This document shows, one piece after another, positions 52,776 through 61,500 of a stretch of 64,000 nucleotides of DNA. The stretch spans positions 681,692 through 745,691 of the forward strand of contig NZ_FZQR01000002.1 of assembly GCF_900199455.1 (NCBI RefSeq), in the 5' to 3' direction. The number at the start of each line of letters is the position of its first letter. Positions within the stretch are counted from its first letter, which is position 1. The translations under genes were made by a program, and so were the position numbers. The stretch is from Mesorhizobium carmichaelinearum (GTDB lineage: Bacteria; Pseudomonadota; Alphaproteobacteria; Rhizobiales; Rhizobiaceae). The notes under the pieces are model-generated. The model searched no databases. It was not told where the DNA came from and saw only the letters and a list, made by a program, of their open reading frames with translations.

Positions 52776-55369
52776 TGAGCGCCGACGACAAGACGCGAAT
52801 ATCGCCGCAGGTCGCCAACACCGCCGTCGGCACGCAGCTCAGCGGCATCTACGAATTGGACGAGCGCATCGCATTCGGCGGCATGGGTGAGGTCTACCGT
52901 GGCCACAACATCCAGACCGGAGACCACGTCGCGATCAAGATCGTGCTGCCTGAGTTCGCCCGTGACCAGACGATCCTGTCCTTGTTTCGCAAGGAGGCCT
53001 CGATCCTCAACCATCTGTCGCATGACGCGGTCGTGCGATACCACGTCTTCACCATCGATCCCGGCATCGGCCGTCCCTATCTCGCCATGGAATTCGTCGA
53101 CGGCGAGTCGCTGTTCGATATCATGCGGCGCGGGCCGATGCCGACGGAAGCGGTGCGCAAGCTCTGCCATCGCCTCGCATCCGGCCTGAGTGCCGTGCAT
53201 CAGGCGGGCGCGATCCATCGCGACCTCTCGCCCGACAACATCATCCTGCCGGGAGGCCGGGTCGACCGCGCGAAGATCATCGATTTCGGCATAGCGCGAT
53301 CGGCGACCGTGGGCGGGGAGACGCTGATCGGCGGAAAGTTCGCGGGAAAGTACAATTACGTTTCACCCGAACAGCTCGGGCTTTACAGCGGCGACGTCAG
53401 AGAACAGTCCGATATCTACAGCCTTGGGCTGGTGCTGGCCGCCGCTCTGCGCGGCAAGCCGATCGACATGAGCGGATCACAGTTCGAGATCATCGAAAAG
53501 CGCCGCACCGTGCCCGACCTCTCCGACATCGACGAGGATTTCCGTGGCATTGTCGAAGCCATGCTGCAACCGGATCCGCAGGACCGGCCGGTCAGCATGG
53601 CTGATATCGCCAGGATGACGCGCGACGAAGACGAAGCGACAACGCCGCCGGCGTCCAGGACACCCCGCGAGCGGCCGGCTTTGCCACCGGCCGGGCATAC
53701 CCTTATCCCTGATCCCAAGGCACAGCCCCAGCCCTCAAATGTCGCGGAACACAGCGCGGCGACGGCAACGGGTCCGGGCGAGCAGCGCTTCGTCCCGCAT
53801 GTCCGGCCCGCGCATTTGTCCGAACCGCGGCCTCCGGCGGCCCCCAGCCCGCCACGGATGGCCGCCCGCAATGTCCCCGCAAAACCCGCAACAACCCGAA
53901 CCATCGCAATCGCTGCCCTGGCGACGCTGGCTGTCGCTTCAGGCGCCGGCCTTTACCTGGGCGGCTTCATGACGCCTGCGCCGCAGACTGTCGGCAAGAC
54001 GTCGCTTTCGCCCGAACCATCAAAGCCTGCGCCAGAACCATCGAAGCCGATCCCGACGGACAAAGTTGCAAACGCCCCCGAGCCTCCAAAGCCGGTACCA
54101 CCCACGCAGCCGGAGGCCAGCGTCCCGCCGGCTGAAAATCAGCCAAATGCCGCCGCGGTTCAAAAGCCGCTGCCGGCCAAGCCCACCGAAATCCCCTCCC
54201 AAGCCGAGGAGCCCACCAAGCCGCCGGCAATGGCAGCACAACCACAAACAGAGGCGAGCGCGCCATCGGCTGGAAGTCAGACAGATGCCAAGCCCGTGCA
54301 GACGCCGGAGCCGGCGAAGCCCACTGCCTCCGCGCAAACCGAAGAACCCACGAAGCCATCCGTAACTGAGGCGCAGCAGCCGCCCGCAAAGACACCGCCG
54401 CCACCCCAGCCGGATACGATGACCAGCGACAGTCAAACTTCGGCTCCGGCGCCTGAGACTGCTCCAGCCCCACCGGCCGTTGCAGCCCCGCCAGCCGCGA
54501 AAGTCTCAACGCCGCCGCCGGCCCAGCCAGAGGCCGTGGAGCCCCCGAAGCCCAAGCCTCAGATCAGCCCGCCGGCAGCGCCCAAGGCGACCGTGCCGGC
54601 GCCTAAGCCCACTGCGAGCCAGACGGATGCCGCGAACGCCGAGGGCCAAAACGCCTCGCCACCGCCAGCCAAACAGCCGGACCAGGCTGTCATCGCATTG
54701 AATGTGCCCAAGCCGGCGATCCCTCCGGTCGTCGACGACCTCGCGCAACGTGTCTCCTGGGTTCGCGACTTCGGCGGCGGCGACTGTTTCTATGCGACCA
54801 TGACATCGTCGGCCGACAAGGCCGCCGCGATCGAAGGTTTTGGCACGGCGGTGCAGCCATTCGAGCGGATGCTCAGCGATTTCCAGGCAAAATTCCATGT
54901 CGAACCCGACATCAGCGTCCGCCTCATCGAGCCTAGCCAATGCGAAGTCACCAACTTTCTGCGCTTTCTCGGGCAGAGCGCGGCCGACAAGCCGCAGCTT
55001 GTTCTCGACCGGACTTCGGTGCCTGATGGTACGCCGATCAGCGGCACGCTGGTGACGCGCGGCGGGCTCATTTCCAGCGTGCTGCTGATCGATCACAAAG
55101 GCATGGTGTTCAATCTCGACGACCGCATCGTCGCGCAATCGGACAAGGCCACCTTCAGCATTCCGATTGGCCTCGGCGCCGCCGACAAGGCCACTGGGAA
55201 GGCCGTGCCGCAGATCATCATGGTGATCACCGGCCCGCAGGATATCCAGGCGGCGGCCATCTCCACGCCGATGCCGGCCTCGGTGGTGCTGCCGAAAATT
55301 CTCGAGGAGATCGAGACCGACGGATCGCAATTTTCAGCCACTGCCAAGTATTTCCGGCTCGGCGGATAG
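52775..55369 (+). CDS. ppkA: T6SS transmembrane serine/threonine kinase PpkA
   Basis: Threonine kinase promoting T6SS assembly, 864 residues. The kinase domain (about 25-280) has FGGMGEVYRGHNIQTGDHVA, the catalytic Lys in VAIKIV, HRDLSPDN and IIDFGIARS; the usual Lys of HRDLKPxN is Ser here. A juxtamembrane Pro/Ala/Arg linker precedes one transmembrane helix (about 375-397, IAALATLAVASGAGLYLGGF). A very Pro/Glu/Ala/Lys-rich extracytoplasmic stalk (about 400-650) follows, then a conserved C-terminal domain (about 655-864, from VSWVRDFGGGDCFYATMTSS). It probably senses an envelope signal. Coupled to pppA. Confidence 0.93.
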   Translation: MSADDKTRISPQVANTAVGTQLSGIYELDERIAFGGMGEVYRGHNIQTGDHVAIKIVLPEFARDQTILSLFRKEASILNHLSHDAVVRYHVFTIDPGIGRPYLAMEFVDGESLFDIMRRGPMPTEAVRKLCHRLASGLSAVHQAGAIHRDLSPDNIILPGGRVDRAKIIDFGIARSATVGGETLIGGKFAGKYNYVSPEQLGLYSGDVREQSDIYSLGLVLAAALRGKPIDMSGSQFEIIEKRRTVPDLSDIDEDFRGIVEAMLQPDPQDRPVSMADIARMTRDEDEATTPPASRTPRERPALPPAGHTLIPDPKAQPQPSNVAEHSAATATGPGEQRFVPHVRPAHLSEPRPPAAPSPPRMAARNVPAKPATTRTIAIAALATLAVASGAGLYLGGFMTPAPQTVGKTSLSPEPSKPAPEPSKPIPTDKVANAPEPPKPVPPTQPEASVPPAENQPNAAAVQKPLPAKPTEIPSQAEEPTKPPAMAAQPQTEASAPSAGSQTDAKPVQTPEPAKPTASAQTEEPTKPSVTEAQQPPAKTPPPPQPDTMTSDSQTSAPAPETAPAPPAVAAPPAAKVSTPPPAQPEAVEPPKPKPQISPPAAPKATVPAPKPTASQTDAANAEGQNASPPPAKQPDQAVIALNVPKPAIPPVVDDLAQRVSWVRDFGGGDCFYATMTSSADKAAAIEGFGTAVQPFERMLSDFQAKFHVEPDISVRLIEPSQCEVTNFLRFLGQSAADKPQLVLDRTSVPDGTPISGTLVTRGGLISSVLLIDHKGMVFNLDDRIVAQSDKATFSIPIGLGAADKATGKAVPQIIMVITGPQDIQAAAISTPMPASVVLPKILEEIETDGSQFSATAKYFRLGG

Positions 55370-55477
55370 CATGGACGCCCGATGGAACTCCGCCGCGCGT
55401 GTTTGCCTCACTCGTCTGCCGACCTGCCGATAGGGCAGCGTGATCCGGCTCGAGCCCTGCTTGCCCTGACCGGCCGC

Positions 55478-55888
55478 ATGAGGCTCGCGATCATGGCGGG
55501 AGCGGCATTGCTGGCCGTTCTGACGTCCGGCGAAGCGCGCGCCGAATTCACGGTCTGCAACCAGACACTCGACGTCGTCAATCTCGCGGTCGGCCAGAAG
55601 GTCGACAATGCGGACCAGACCGACGGCTGGTGGACCATCGGCGCCAATCAATGCGTCAACGTCATCCGCGAGGAACTGACGAACCGCTACGTCTACATCT
55701 ATGCGACTGATGTGTTCGGCCATGCGATCCTGACCGGGTCGACCGAGATGTGCATCGAGCGGCGGCGGTTTTCGATCCGCGGCATCGACGAATGCTGGCA
55801 GCGCGGCCACATCGCGGCGCAATTTCTCGAAGTCGATACGCTCGAACAGGTGCGGTGGACCTTCTTCCTGACCGGAAGCAACCCGTGA
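55478..55888 (+). CDS. Exported DUF1036 protein
   Basis: 136-residue protein (from 55478) with signal peptide MRLAIMAGAALLAVLTSGEA, cleavage near ARA. An ATG at 55382 would add 32 residues before the signal and is less likely. The mature part starts EFTVCNQTLDVVNLAVGQK and contains WWTIGANQCVNVIREEL and WTFFLTGSN, matching DUF1036. Function unknown; Cys pairs suggest periplasmic disulfides. It is joined to the next gene by a GTGA overlap, so it probably acts with the M23 peptidase. Confidence 0.7.
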   Translation: MRLAIMAGAALLAVLTSGEARAEFTVCNQTLDVVNLAVGQKVDNADQTDGWWTIGANQCVNVIREELTNRYVYIYATDVFGHAILTGSTEMCIERRRFSIRGIDECWQRGHIAAQFLEVDTLEQVRWTFFLTGSNP

Positions 55889-58302
55889 CGCACAGTATCG
55901 ACACCAGCTTCAGAGAGAAAAAACAGGCGCGCGCCGCACTGCGCAGGCGCACGCTTTGGCGCAGGCTGATTGCCGGGTTCGCCTTGGTTGTCCTGCTTTC
56001 CATCGCCGCCGGTTTCTACCTCACCGCGGACTATTGGTCGTTTGGCGACGAAGACGAAGAATTGCACGCGGTCGAAGGTGTGGACGATGTGCCGGCCGAT
56101 GCATCCGTCTATGTGCCTGCCATCATCGACCTGGCGGGGGATCCGATGTGGATTACGCTAGCGCCCGATGCCGACACGGCAAGCAAGGGCCATACGGTGG
56201 CGCGCCCGGCCGAGCTTGACAGTTCCGGCGCCTCGCCGCAGATCGAGATCCTCACCGACGTGATGCTGAGTGCCAGCGAAAAGTTCATGACGACGATCCC
56301 GTCGACGCAGGAGGACTTCGCGTTCTTCCAGGCACAGCGGCGGACCGCTCCGACATCTCCGGCTGCCGCACCCACCGAGCAGGCCGCTCCGCCTGCCCCG
56401 GCGGCGGCACCGAACGACCAGCAGGGCGACCTGGACAATGACCTTCAGGCGGCACCCGAAGCGAGCGAGGCCCCGGCCGGTTCGGCGCCCAAGGCGGATG
56501 CCGACGACCCGGAGGCCGGCTGGGGAGAGACCATCGATCAGGGCGAAGCAGCGCTGCCCGCCTTCAAGAAGACCCAGATCGAGAACAATACGACCGTCGC
56601 AACCGTGACCAGCGAGTACCAGCGCTTCGAGGCGACCGAAGACACGTTCGTGAAGATCCTCAACGACCGCAGCCTGGACAGTGTTGCGCTCGATGCACAT
56701 TTTTCCGCCGACGACGCCAAGCTCGCAGGCGAGGCGCTGAAGAGCCTGTTCAACCGCGACAGCCTGGAGCCGGGTTATGTCGTTGCCATGCGCGGATTCC
56801 GGCCGAACCGCGAGACGACGACAATGTCGCTCATGCAGGTTTCGATCTACGCCAAGAATGTCTTTGTCGGCACGCTGACGCGCAATGCCGCGGGCGCCTT
56901 CGTGTCCGGCGTCGACCCCTGGGTGCGCGAGGACCTGTTCAACTATTCCGGTACCGATCAAGGCGGGCCCAAGCGGCAATACCGCCTGCTCGACGCGATC
57001 TATTCGACGGCCGCGCGCAACAAGGTTCCAACCGGCGTCATCGGCGAGGCGATCATGTACCTGTCGCGAGGACAGGACCTCGACGCCTTCGCCAGCGAGG
57101 ACCAGCGCCTGGTGCTGATCTACTCGCAGACGCCGCGCGGCAAGGACGAGACGTCCGGGCGGGTGCTTTATGTCGGCGTCCAGGGCGGTGAGAAGACCAT
57201 CGACTGTTTCGTCTTCCAGCAGAGCGACGGCCAGTTCGCCTGCGTCACCGGCAATGACGAGGTGCGCTCGCTCAACGTCGCCAACGGCATGGTCACGCCG
57301 GTGAACGGGGTGATGACCTCGACCTTCGGCCCGCGCAAGCACCCGATCCTCGGCGTCGTTCGTATCCACAAGGGTGTCGATTGGGCAGCCCCTGTCGGCA
57401 CGCCGATCATGGCGGCCTTCGACGGCGAGATCAGCTTCCAGGGCGACGGCGGCAGCTATGGCAATCTGGTGAAGATCTCGCATGCGAACGGGCGCGAGAC
57501 GCGCTACGCGCATATGCAAAGATTCGCCATTGCGAGCGGCGTCGGCACCAAGGTGAAGGCCGGCGACGTCATTGGCTATATCGGCACCACCGGGCTTTCG
57601 ACCGGCCCGCACCTGCATTTCGAGCTCTACCAGAACGGCGAGGCGATCGATCCGCTGGGGACGGCCACCACGGTCGCCACCTATGACACTGGCAATTCCG
57701 GCAATTCCGGCGATGTCGCCGTCGAAACGCTGACCGAGCGGATCGTTCATGTCGAAAGCGGCGGCAGCGCCCGCGCCAAGAACCCGAATTCTTCGGCGAC
57801 CGGCGCCGGCCAGTTCATAACCAAGACCTGGATCCGGATGATGAACACCTATCGCCCGGAACTTGCGCGCACACTGTCGACCGCCGACTTGCTCGCCTTG
57901 CGCTACGACGCCACCATTTCGCGTGAGATGGTGCGCAATCTGGCGCGCGAAGGCGAGGCCTATCTGCGGGCGCGCGGCCACCAGATCACGGCCGGCCGGC
58001 TCTATCTCTGTCATTTCCTGGGCATGGAAGGCGCGCACCAGGTGTTGTCCGCGCCAGGTTCGGCGCAACTGAGCGCCGTGCTGGGGTCGGCCGTCATCCA
58101 GGCCAACCCGTTTCTCACCGGCAAGACAGCCAGCTATGTGGTGGACTGGGCCGAAAGGAAAATGGGCCAGAAGCTGAGCCGCGTGGCCACCGATGCCACC
58201 CCCCCGCCGACGACCACGGAGATCCGCCAGACATCGCCGGAGTTCGAAAAATACAAGCAGGCCGTCACTGCCCTCATCGGCTCGATTCAGAATACGCTTT
58301 GA
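55885..58302 (+). CDS. Membrane-anchored M23 peptidase fused to lysozyme-like domain
   Basis: 805-residue envelope enzyme. The GTG start at 55885 overlaps the DUF1036 stop (GTGA), with GGAAG 6 bases before it. A transmembrane helix (about 27-48) anchors it, with the rest periplasmic. A long Ala/Pro linker precedes an M23/LytM endopeptidase domain (about 470-600) with intact zinc residues: HKGVDWAAPVGTPIMAAFDG, and HLHFELYQNGEAIDP. The C-terminal part (about 615-760) has HVESGGSARAKNPNSSATGA and GQFITKTWIRMMNTYRPEL, a lysozyme/lytic-transglycosylase-like fold with a Glu. It may cut both peptide and glycan of peptidoglycan, perhaps to let a large envelope machine through. Confidence 0.85.
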   Translation: MTHSIDTSFREKKQARAALRRRTLWRRLIAGFALVVLLSIAAGFYLTADYWSFGDEDEELHAVEGVDDVPADASVYVPAIIDLAGDPMWITLAPDADTASKGHTVARPAELDSSGASPQIEILTDVMLSASEKFMTTIPSTQEDFAFFQAQRRTAPTSPAAAPTEQAAPPAPAAAPNDQQGDLDNDLQAAPEASEAPAGSAPKADADDPEAGWGETIDQGEAALPAFKKTQIENNTTVATVTSEYQRFEATEDTFVKILNDRSLDSVALDAHFSADDAKLAGEALKSLFNRDSLEPGYVVAMRGFRPNRETTTMSLMQVSIYAKNVFVGTLTRNAAGAFVSGVDPWVREDLFNYSGTDQGGPKRQYRLLDAIYSTAARNKVPTGVIGEAIMYLSRGQDLDAFASEDQRLVLIYSQTPRGKDETSGRVLYVGVQGGEKTIDCFVFQQSDGQFACVTGNDEVRSLNVANGMVTPVNGVMTSTFGPRKHPILGVVRIHKGVDWAAPVGTPIMAAFDGEISFQGDGGSYGNLVKISHANGRETRYAHMQRFAIASGVGTKVKAGDVIGYIGTTGLSTGPHLHFELYQNGEAIDPLGTATTVATYDTGNSGNSGDVAVETLTERIVHVESGGSARAKNPNSSATGAGQFITKTWIRMMNTYRPELARTLSTADLLALRYDATISREMVRNLAREGEAYLRARGHQITAGRLYLCHFLGMEGAHQVLSAPGSAQLSAVLGSAVIQANPFLTGKTASYVVDWAERKMGQKLSRVATDATPPPTTTEIRQTSPEFEKYKQAVTALIGSIQNTL

Positions 58303-58470
58303 GCCTGCCTGCCACGGCATTGGTCGCTCAGGCCATTTGGCACCACTATTTTCAGGCCCCTCCGTGAACCAAAGCCGCGGTCAAGATCACATACGTCCAG
58401 GAGCCATTGTTGGCACAGGCGACCCAGTCGCTGACGAAATCTAGCACCCTGGTAAGTGGAGGGCTGGTCC

Positions 58471-60099
58471 ATGAAAGCGTTCGCGGTCTTTCTGAGCGGG
58501 ATTATCCTGGTTTTCCTTGCCGGCTTCGGCGCCGAGGCCGCCGCGCCTGACGCCAAGCGCGTCGCGCTGGTGATCGGCAACAGCAACTATGTCCATGCGG
58601 TTACCTTGCCCAACCCCGCCAACGATGCCCGCCTCATCGCATCGACGCTGCGCAATGCCGGCTTCGAGGTGATCGAAGGGATCGATCAGGACAATGCAGG
58701 CATGCACAGCCTCATCAGCCGGTTCACCGAGCAAGCCTACGACGCCGACCTCGCGGTCATCTTCTATGCCGGTCACGGCATGCAGGTCGACGGCAAGAAC
58801 TACCTGATCCCGGTCGACGCCGATTTGACGTCGCCGGCCTATCTCAAGACCCGTACCATTCAGATCGACGATTTCATGGCCGCGTTGCCGCCCGACCCGG
58901 CGATTGGCGTCATCATCCTCGATGCCTGCCGCGACAATCCGCTGGCAAGGACGCTGGCGGCCTCATTGCCGAAAAGCCGCTCCACCTCGTTGGGCACCGG
59001 CCTGGCGCCGGTCGAAGCGAGATCGGACGGCGTCGGTACTGGCGGCCTGCTGATTGCCTATGCAACGGATCCTGGCGCCATCGCTTTCGACGGCGACGGA
59101 ACCGACAGCCCTTACTCCACGGCGCTCGCCAGGCATCTGACCGAACCCGGCGTCGAAATCCAGAGCGCGCTGACGCGTGTGCGCGGCGAAGTGACCGAAA
59201 CCACGCAAGGTCGCCAGCGGCCGTGGCACAACGCATCATTGGGACGCGAGGTTTTCCTTGGGAAATCTGTCGCGGCGGCGACGCCGGCCGCAAATCCCGT
59301 TGCCGACGCATCGAACGCAGCAGCGACATCCGCTCCTGGCCCTGTCGCCAACGATTCTCCTTCGTGGGAGGTCGAACAACGTCTTTGGGACGAGGCCGTG
59401 AAGCACAATTCCGGTCCGTTCTACCAAGCCTATCTCGACCAGTTTCCGAACGGCCGCTTCGCCACCGTGGCACGGCTGAATATCGACGAGTTGAACGATC
59501 CGAACGCTCAAAACCGGCAGGTCGCGGCACTCGATACGAACCAGGCGAACGCCGGTTCCGGCTCCGCCGAGCGGACCTCTGTCAGCGTTCCGAACGAGAT
59601 GAAGCAGACGCCGGGCACAGAGTTGACGGAAAGTGCGATCGGCCTCGACCGCCAGGGCCGCATCGACCTGCAGTTGCGGCTCGAAGCGTTGGGCAACGAG
59701 ATTGGGCGCATCGACGGAACCCTGGGCTCTCAGACCCGTGAGGCGATCGGCATCTGGCAATCCGACAACGGACTGCCGCAAACCACCTATCTGACGCGCG
59801 AGCAACTGGCGTTCCTCGTGATCCAGTCTGATCCGATGATGGAAGCCGTGCGTGCCGGATATGCCGCCGATCAGGCCCGTGCGGCGCAGCCGAAGAAGCC
59901 GGTTGTGCAGAAGGCCCGCACGCTCAGGCCGGTGGCACAGAAACCCCGCAAGCAACAACTGGTCGTTTCGAAGTGGCGCAACCGCGAGACCATGGCGCGG
60001 CTGGATGATCCTCCGCCACGCCGGCGCGACAACGACTTCCTGACCAAGGCACTGATCTTCGGCGCCGGTGTGGCGATAGGGGGCGTGCTCAAACACTGA
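58471..60099 (+). CDS. Exported caspase-like (peptidase C14) protein with peptidoglycan-binding domain
   Basis: About 542 residues. GGAGG lies 8 bases before the ATG at 58471. The signal peptide is MKAFAVFLSGIILVFLAGFG. The caspase domain (about 28-260) has ALVIGNSNYVHAVTLPNPAN, catalytic His in FYAGHGMQ (about 102) and catalytic Cys in LDACRDNPLA (about 153). A linker is followed by a peptidoglycan-binding-like repeat (about 390-453; GRIDGTLGSQTREAIGIWQS) and a basic C-terminus with a hydrophobic end. Periplasmic caspase-like proteins with such domains are common in Rhizobiales, but their substrates are unknown. 168 bases separate it from the M23 gene. Confidence 0.85.
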   Translation: MKAFAVFLSGIILVFLAGFGAEAAAPDAKRVALVIGNSNYVHAVTLPNPANDARLIASTLRNAGFEVIEGIDQDNAGMHSLISRFTEQAYDADLAVIFYAGHGMQVDGKNYLIPVDADLTSPAYLKTRTIQIDDFMAALPPDPAIGVIILDACRDNPLARTLAASLPKSRSTSLGTGLAPVEARSDGVGTGGLLIAYATDPGAIAFDGDGTDSPYSTALARHLTEPGVEIQSALTRVRGEVTETTQGRQRPWHNASLGREVFLGKSVAAATPAANPVADASNAAATSAPGPVANDSPSWEVEQRLWDEAVKHNSGPFYQAYLDQFPNGRFATVARLNIDELNDPNAQNRQVAALDTNQANAGSGSAERTSVSVPNEMKQTPGTELTESAIGLDRQGRIDLQLRLEALGNEIGRIDGTLGSQTREAIGIWQSDNGLPQTTYLTREQLAFLVIQSDPMMEAVRAGYAADQARAAQPKKPVVQKARTLRPVAQKPRKQQLVVSKWRNRETMARLDDPPPRRRDNDFLTKALIFGAGVAIGGVLKH

Positions 60100-60103
60100 C
60101 GGC

Positions 60104-60166
60104 TAGAGCAATTCACTGTTTCGCGGGAACATTGAATTGCTCTAACTCTTTGTTTTGACGTAATTC
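60104..60166. repeat. Rhizobial intergenic palindromic repeat between convergent genes
   Basis: TAGAGCAATTCA (60104-60115) pairs with TGAATTGCTCTA (60133-60144). The inner TGTTTC/GGAACA can extend the stem. It is followed by ACTCTTTGTTTTGACG and TAATTC. I recognise GCTCTAACTCTTTG and TTTTGACG-AATTC as parts of a dispersed repeat seen in Mesorhizobium genomes, from memory. It probably also terminates both convergent genes. Confidence 0.6.
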
Positions 60167-60173
60167 TAGCGCG

Positions 60174-60710
60174 CTACTGCGTCTTTATCCGCATTTCAAC
60201 GCGGCGGTTGACCGGATCGTACGGGTTGGGGCTGCGCGGGTTCTTTTCACCCATGCCGATCGCATTGATGCGGCTGGGATCGACGCCGCTGGCCGTCAGG
60301 AAGGCTGCCACCGATTTCGCACGCCGTTGCGACAGGCCTTCATTGTAATGCACCGTGCCGGTGGCGTCGGTGTAGCCTTCGACGACGAAGCTGAACGTGC
60401 TCAGCCGGTTGTCCTTCAGCGCCTTGGCGAACTCGTCGAGTTCAGCGCGCGCGGTGGTGTCGAGCGTGGCCGAATCCAAGCCGAAATTGATCAGCATATC
60501 GAGGCTCGATTTTTCTCCCGGCGCGTCCTTTGCCTTGGTTTTGCTTTTGCACTCCTCCTCAGTGCCGACGCAAATTCCTCGCGACTTGCCGAGGTCGGCG
60601 GCGCCAGTAAAAAACTTCACGATGTCTTCCGATTTCTGAACGGGGTCGGCGGAAGCGTGGGTCGAGAAAAACACGACCGCCAACACAAAGGCTGACCTGC
60701 CCCACTGCAT
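60174..60710 (-). CDS. OmpA-family periplasmic/outer-membrane protein
   Basis: 178-residue protein. The start at 60710 (MQWGRSAFVLAVVFFSTHAS) follows AGGAG and gives a signal peptide. The C-terminal OmpA domain (about 70-178) has INFGLDSATLDTTARAELDE, FVVEGYTDATGTVHYNEGLS and NRRVEMRIK, including the peptidoglycan-binding Asp and Arg. The short mature N-terminal region holds two Cys. It is convergent with the first caspase gene. A peptidoglycan tether role is standard for the family. Confidence 0.85.
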   Translation of the reverse strand: MQWGRSAFVLAVVFFSTHASADPVQKSEDIVKFFTGAADLGKSRGICVGTEEECKSKTKAKDAPGEKSSLDMLINFGLDSATLDTTARAELDEFAKALKDNRLSTFSFVVEGYTDATGTVHYNEGLSQRRAKSVAAFLTASGVDPSRINAIGMGEKNPRSPNPYDPVNRRVEMRIKTQ

Positions 60711-60901
60711 AGCGGTTACTCCTGTTTGAGCATCCGATTTCGACGGTCGTGACGATACCAAACTTCATGGCAATTGTCTGTCGATAAACGCTGATCGCCA
60801 CGATCGTGCCAAGGGTGTTGCGGCGGCACCGGGTTGAGACTTGACCAGCGCCCCGCGTGAGGCTTGAGTGGTCAAGGCTTCTCGATGAAAGCGTGGCGAT
60901 C

Positions 60902-61471
60902 ATGGCCAATGGGCTCCGATTCAAGACGGCACGAGATCTTTTCACGACTTGCCCCGCTATTGCCCGGGACATGAGAACCCTTCCAACCGACCAAAACTCG
61001 ATCGCGTTTTGCCGCGAGCTGCTCGCCGGACGTGTTCCCGAAGAAGCGATTACCTTCTGTGCCTACCTGCTTCCAGAGCGAGCCGCGGTCTGGTGGGCGC
61101 ATGAATGCCTGAGCCATCTGACCGAGCTGTTCGATGGGACCGATCAGGAATTGCTTGCGCGTGTTGGCGACTGGGTGGGTGAGCCGGACAATCCCCGCCA
61201 TCGCTTGGCCGTCAGCACTGCGGCAGTGACACCACCGACAACGCCGGTCGGCTGGATTGCGCTGGCCGCGGGATGGCGGGACAATGGTTCGGCCATGGCC
61301 GCGACGACGGCCTTGCAGCCATTTCCTGCTGCCCATGCAGTCAATGCCGGGATTCTGGCCGGACTGGCCCGTGTCGCTCTCGCGGACCGGTTTGCCGTTC
61401 TTTCGGCATTTGTCGAAATGGGCATCCAGATGGCCGAGCTCGAGGCACGCCAATCGGCGGATGCCTATTAA
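60902..61471 (+). CDS. DUF6931-like protein
   Basis: 189-residue protein without signal peptide or membrane segment. The start is the ATG at 60902 (MANGLRFKTARDLFTTCPAI); a GTG at 60857 is possible, and neither has a strong ribosome site. EAITFCAYLLPERAAVWWAH resembles the conserved core of DUF6931 proteins, which I associate with caspase and T6SS neighbourhoods; this is from memory. The helical C-terminal half is Ala-rich. Divergent from the OmpA gene, convergent with the second caspase gene. Confidence 0.55.
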   Translation: MANGLRFKTARDLFTTCPAIARDMRTLPTDQNSIAFCRELLAGRVPEEAITFCAYLLPERAAVWWAHECLSHLTELFDGTDQELLARVGDWVGEPDNPRHRLAVSTAAVTPPTTPVGWIALAAGWRDNGSAMAATTALQPFPAAHAVNAGILAGLARVALADRFAVLSAFVEMGIQMAELEARQSADAY

Positions 61472-61500
61472 AGCCGCCACCCCGACACAAATCGTACTGC

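Noticed and set aside
53990..54690. Repetitive CCG/AAG/GAG-rich DNA in ppkA as a possible mobile or satellite repeat
   Set aside because: The reading frame is open throughout and encodes a Pro-rich stalk, common in envelope kinases; no inserted-element boundaries are seen.
56158..58320. Leftward open frame of 720 codons opposite the M23 peptidase gene
   Set aside because: The sense strand encodes recognisable M23 and lysozyme-like motifs; the antisense product has shadow-type composition and no family pattern.
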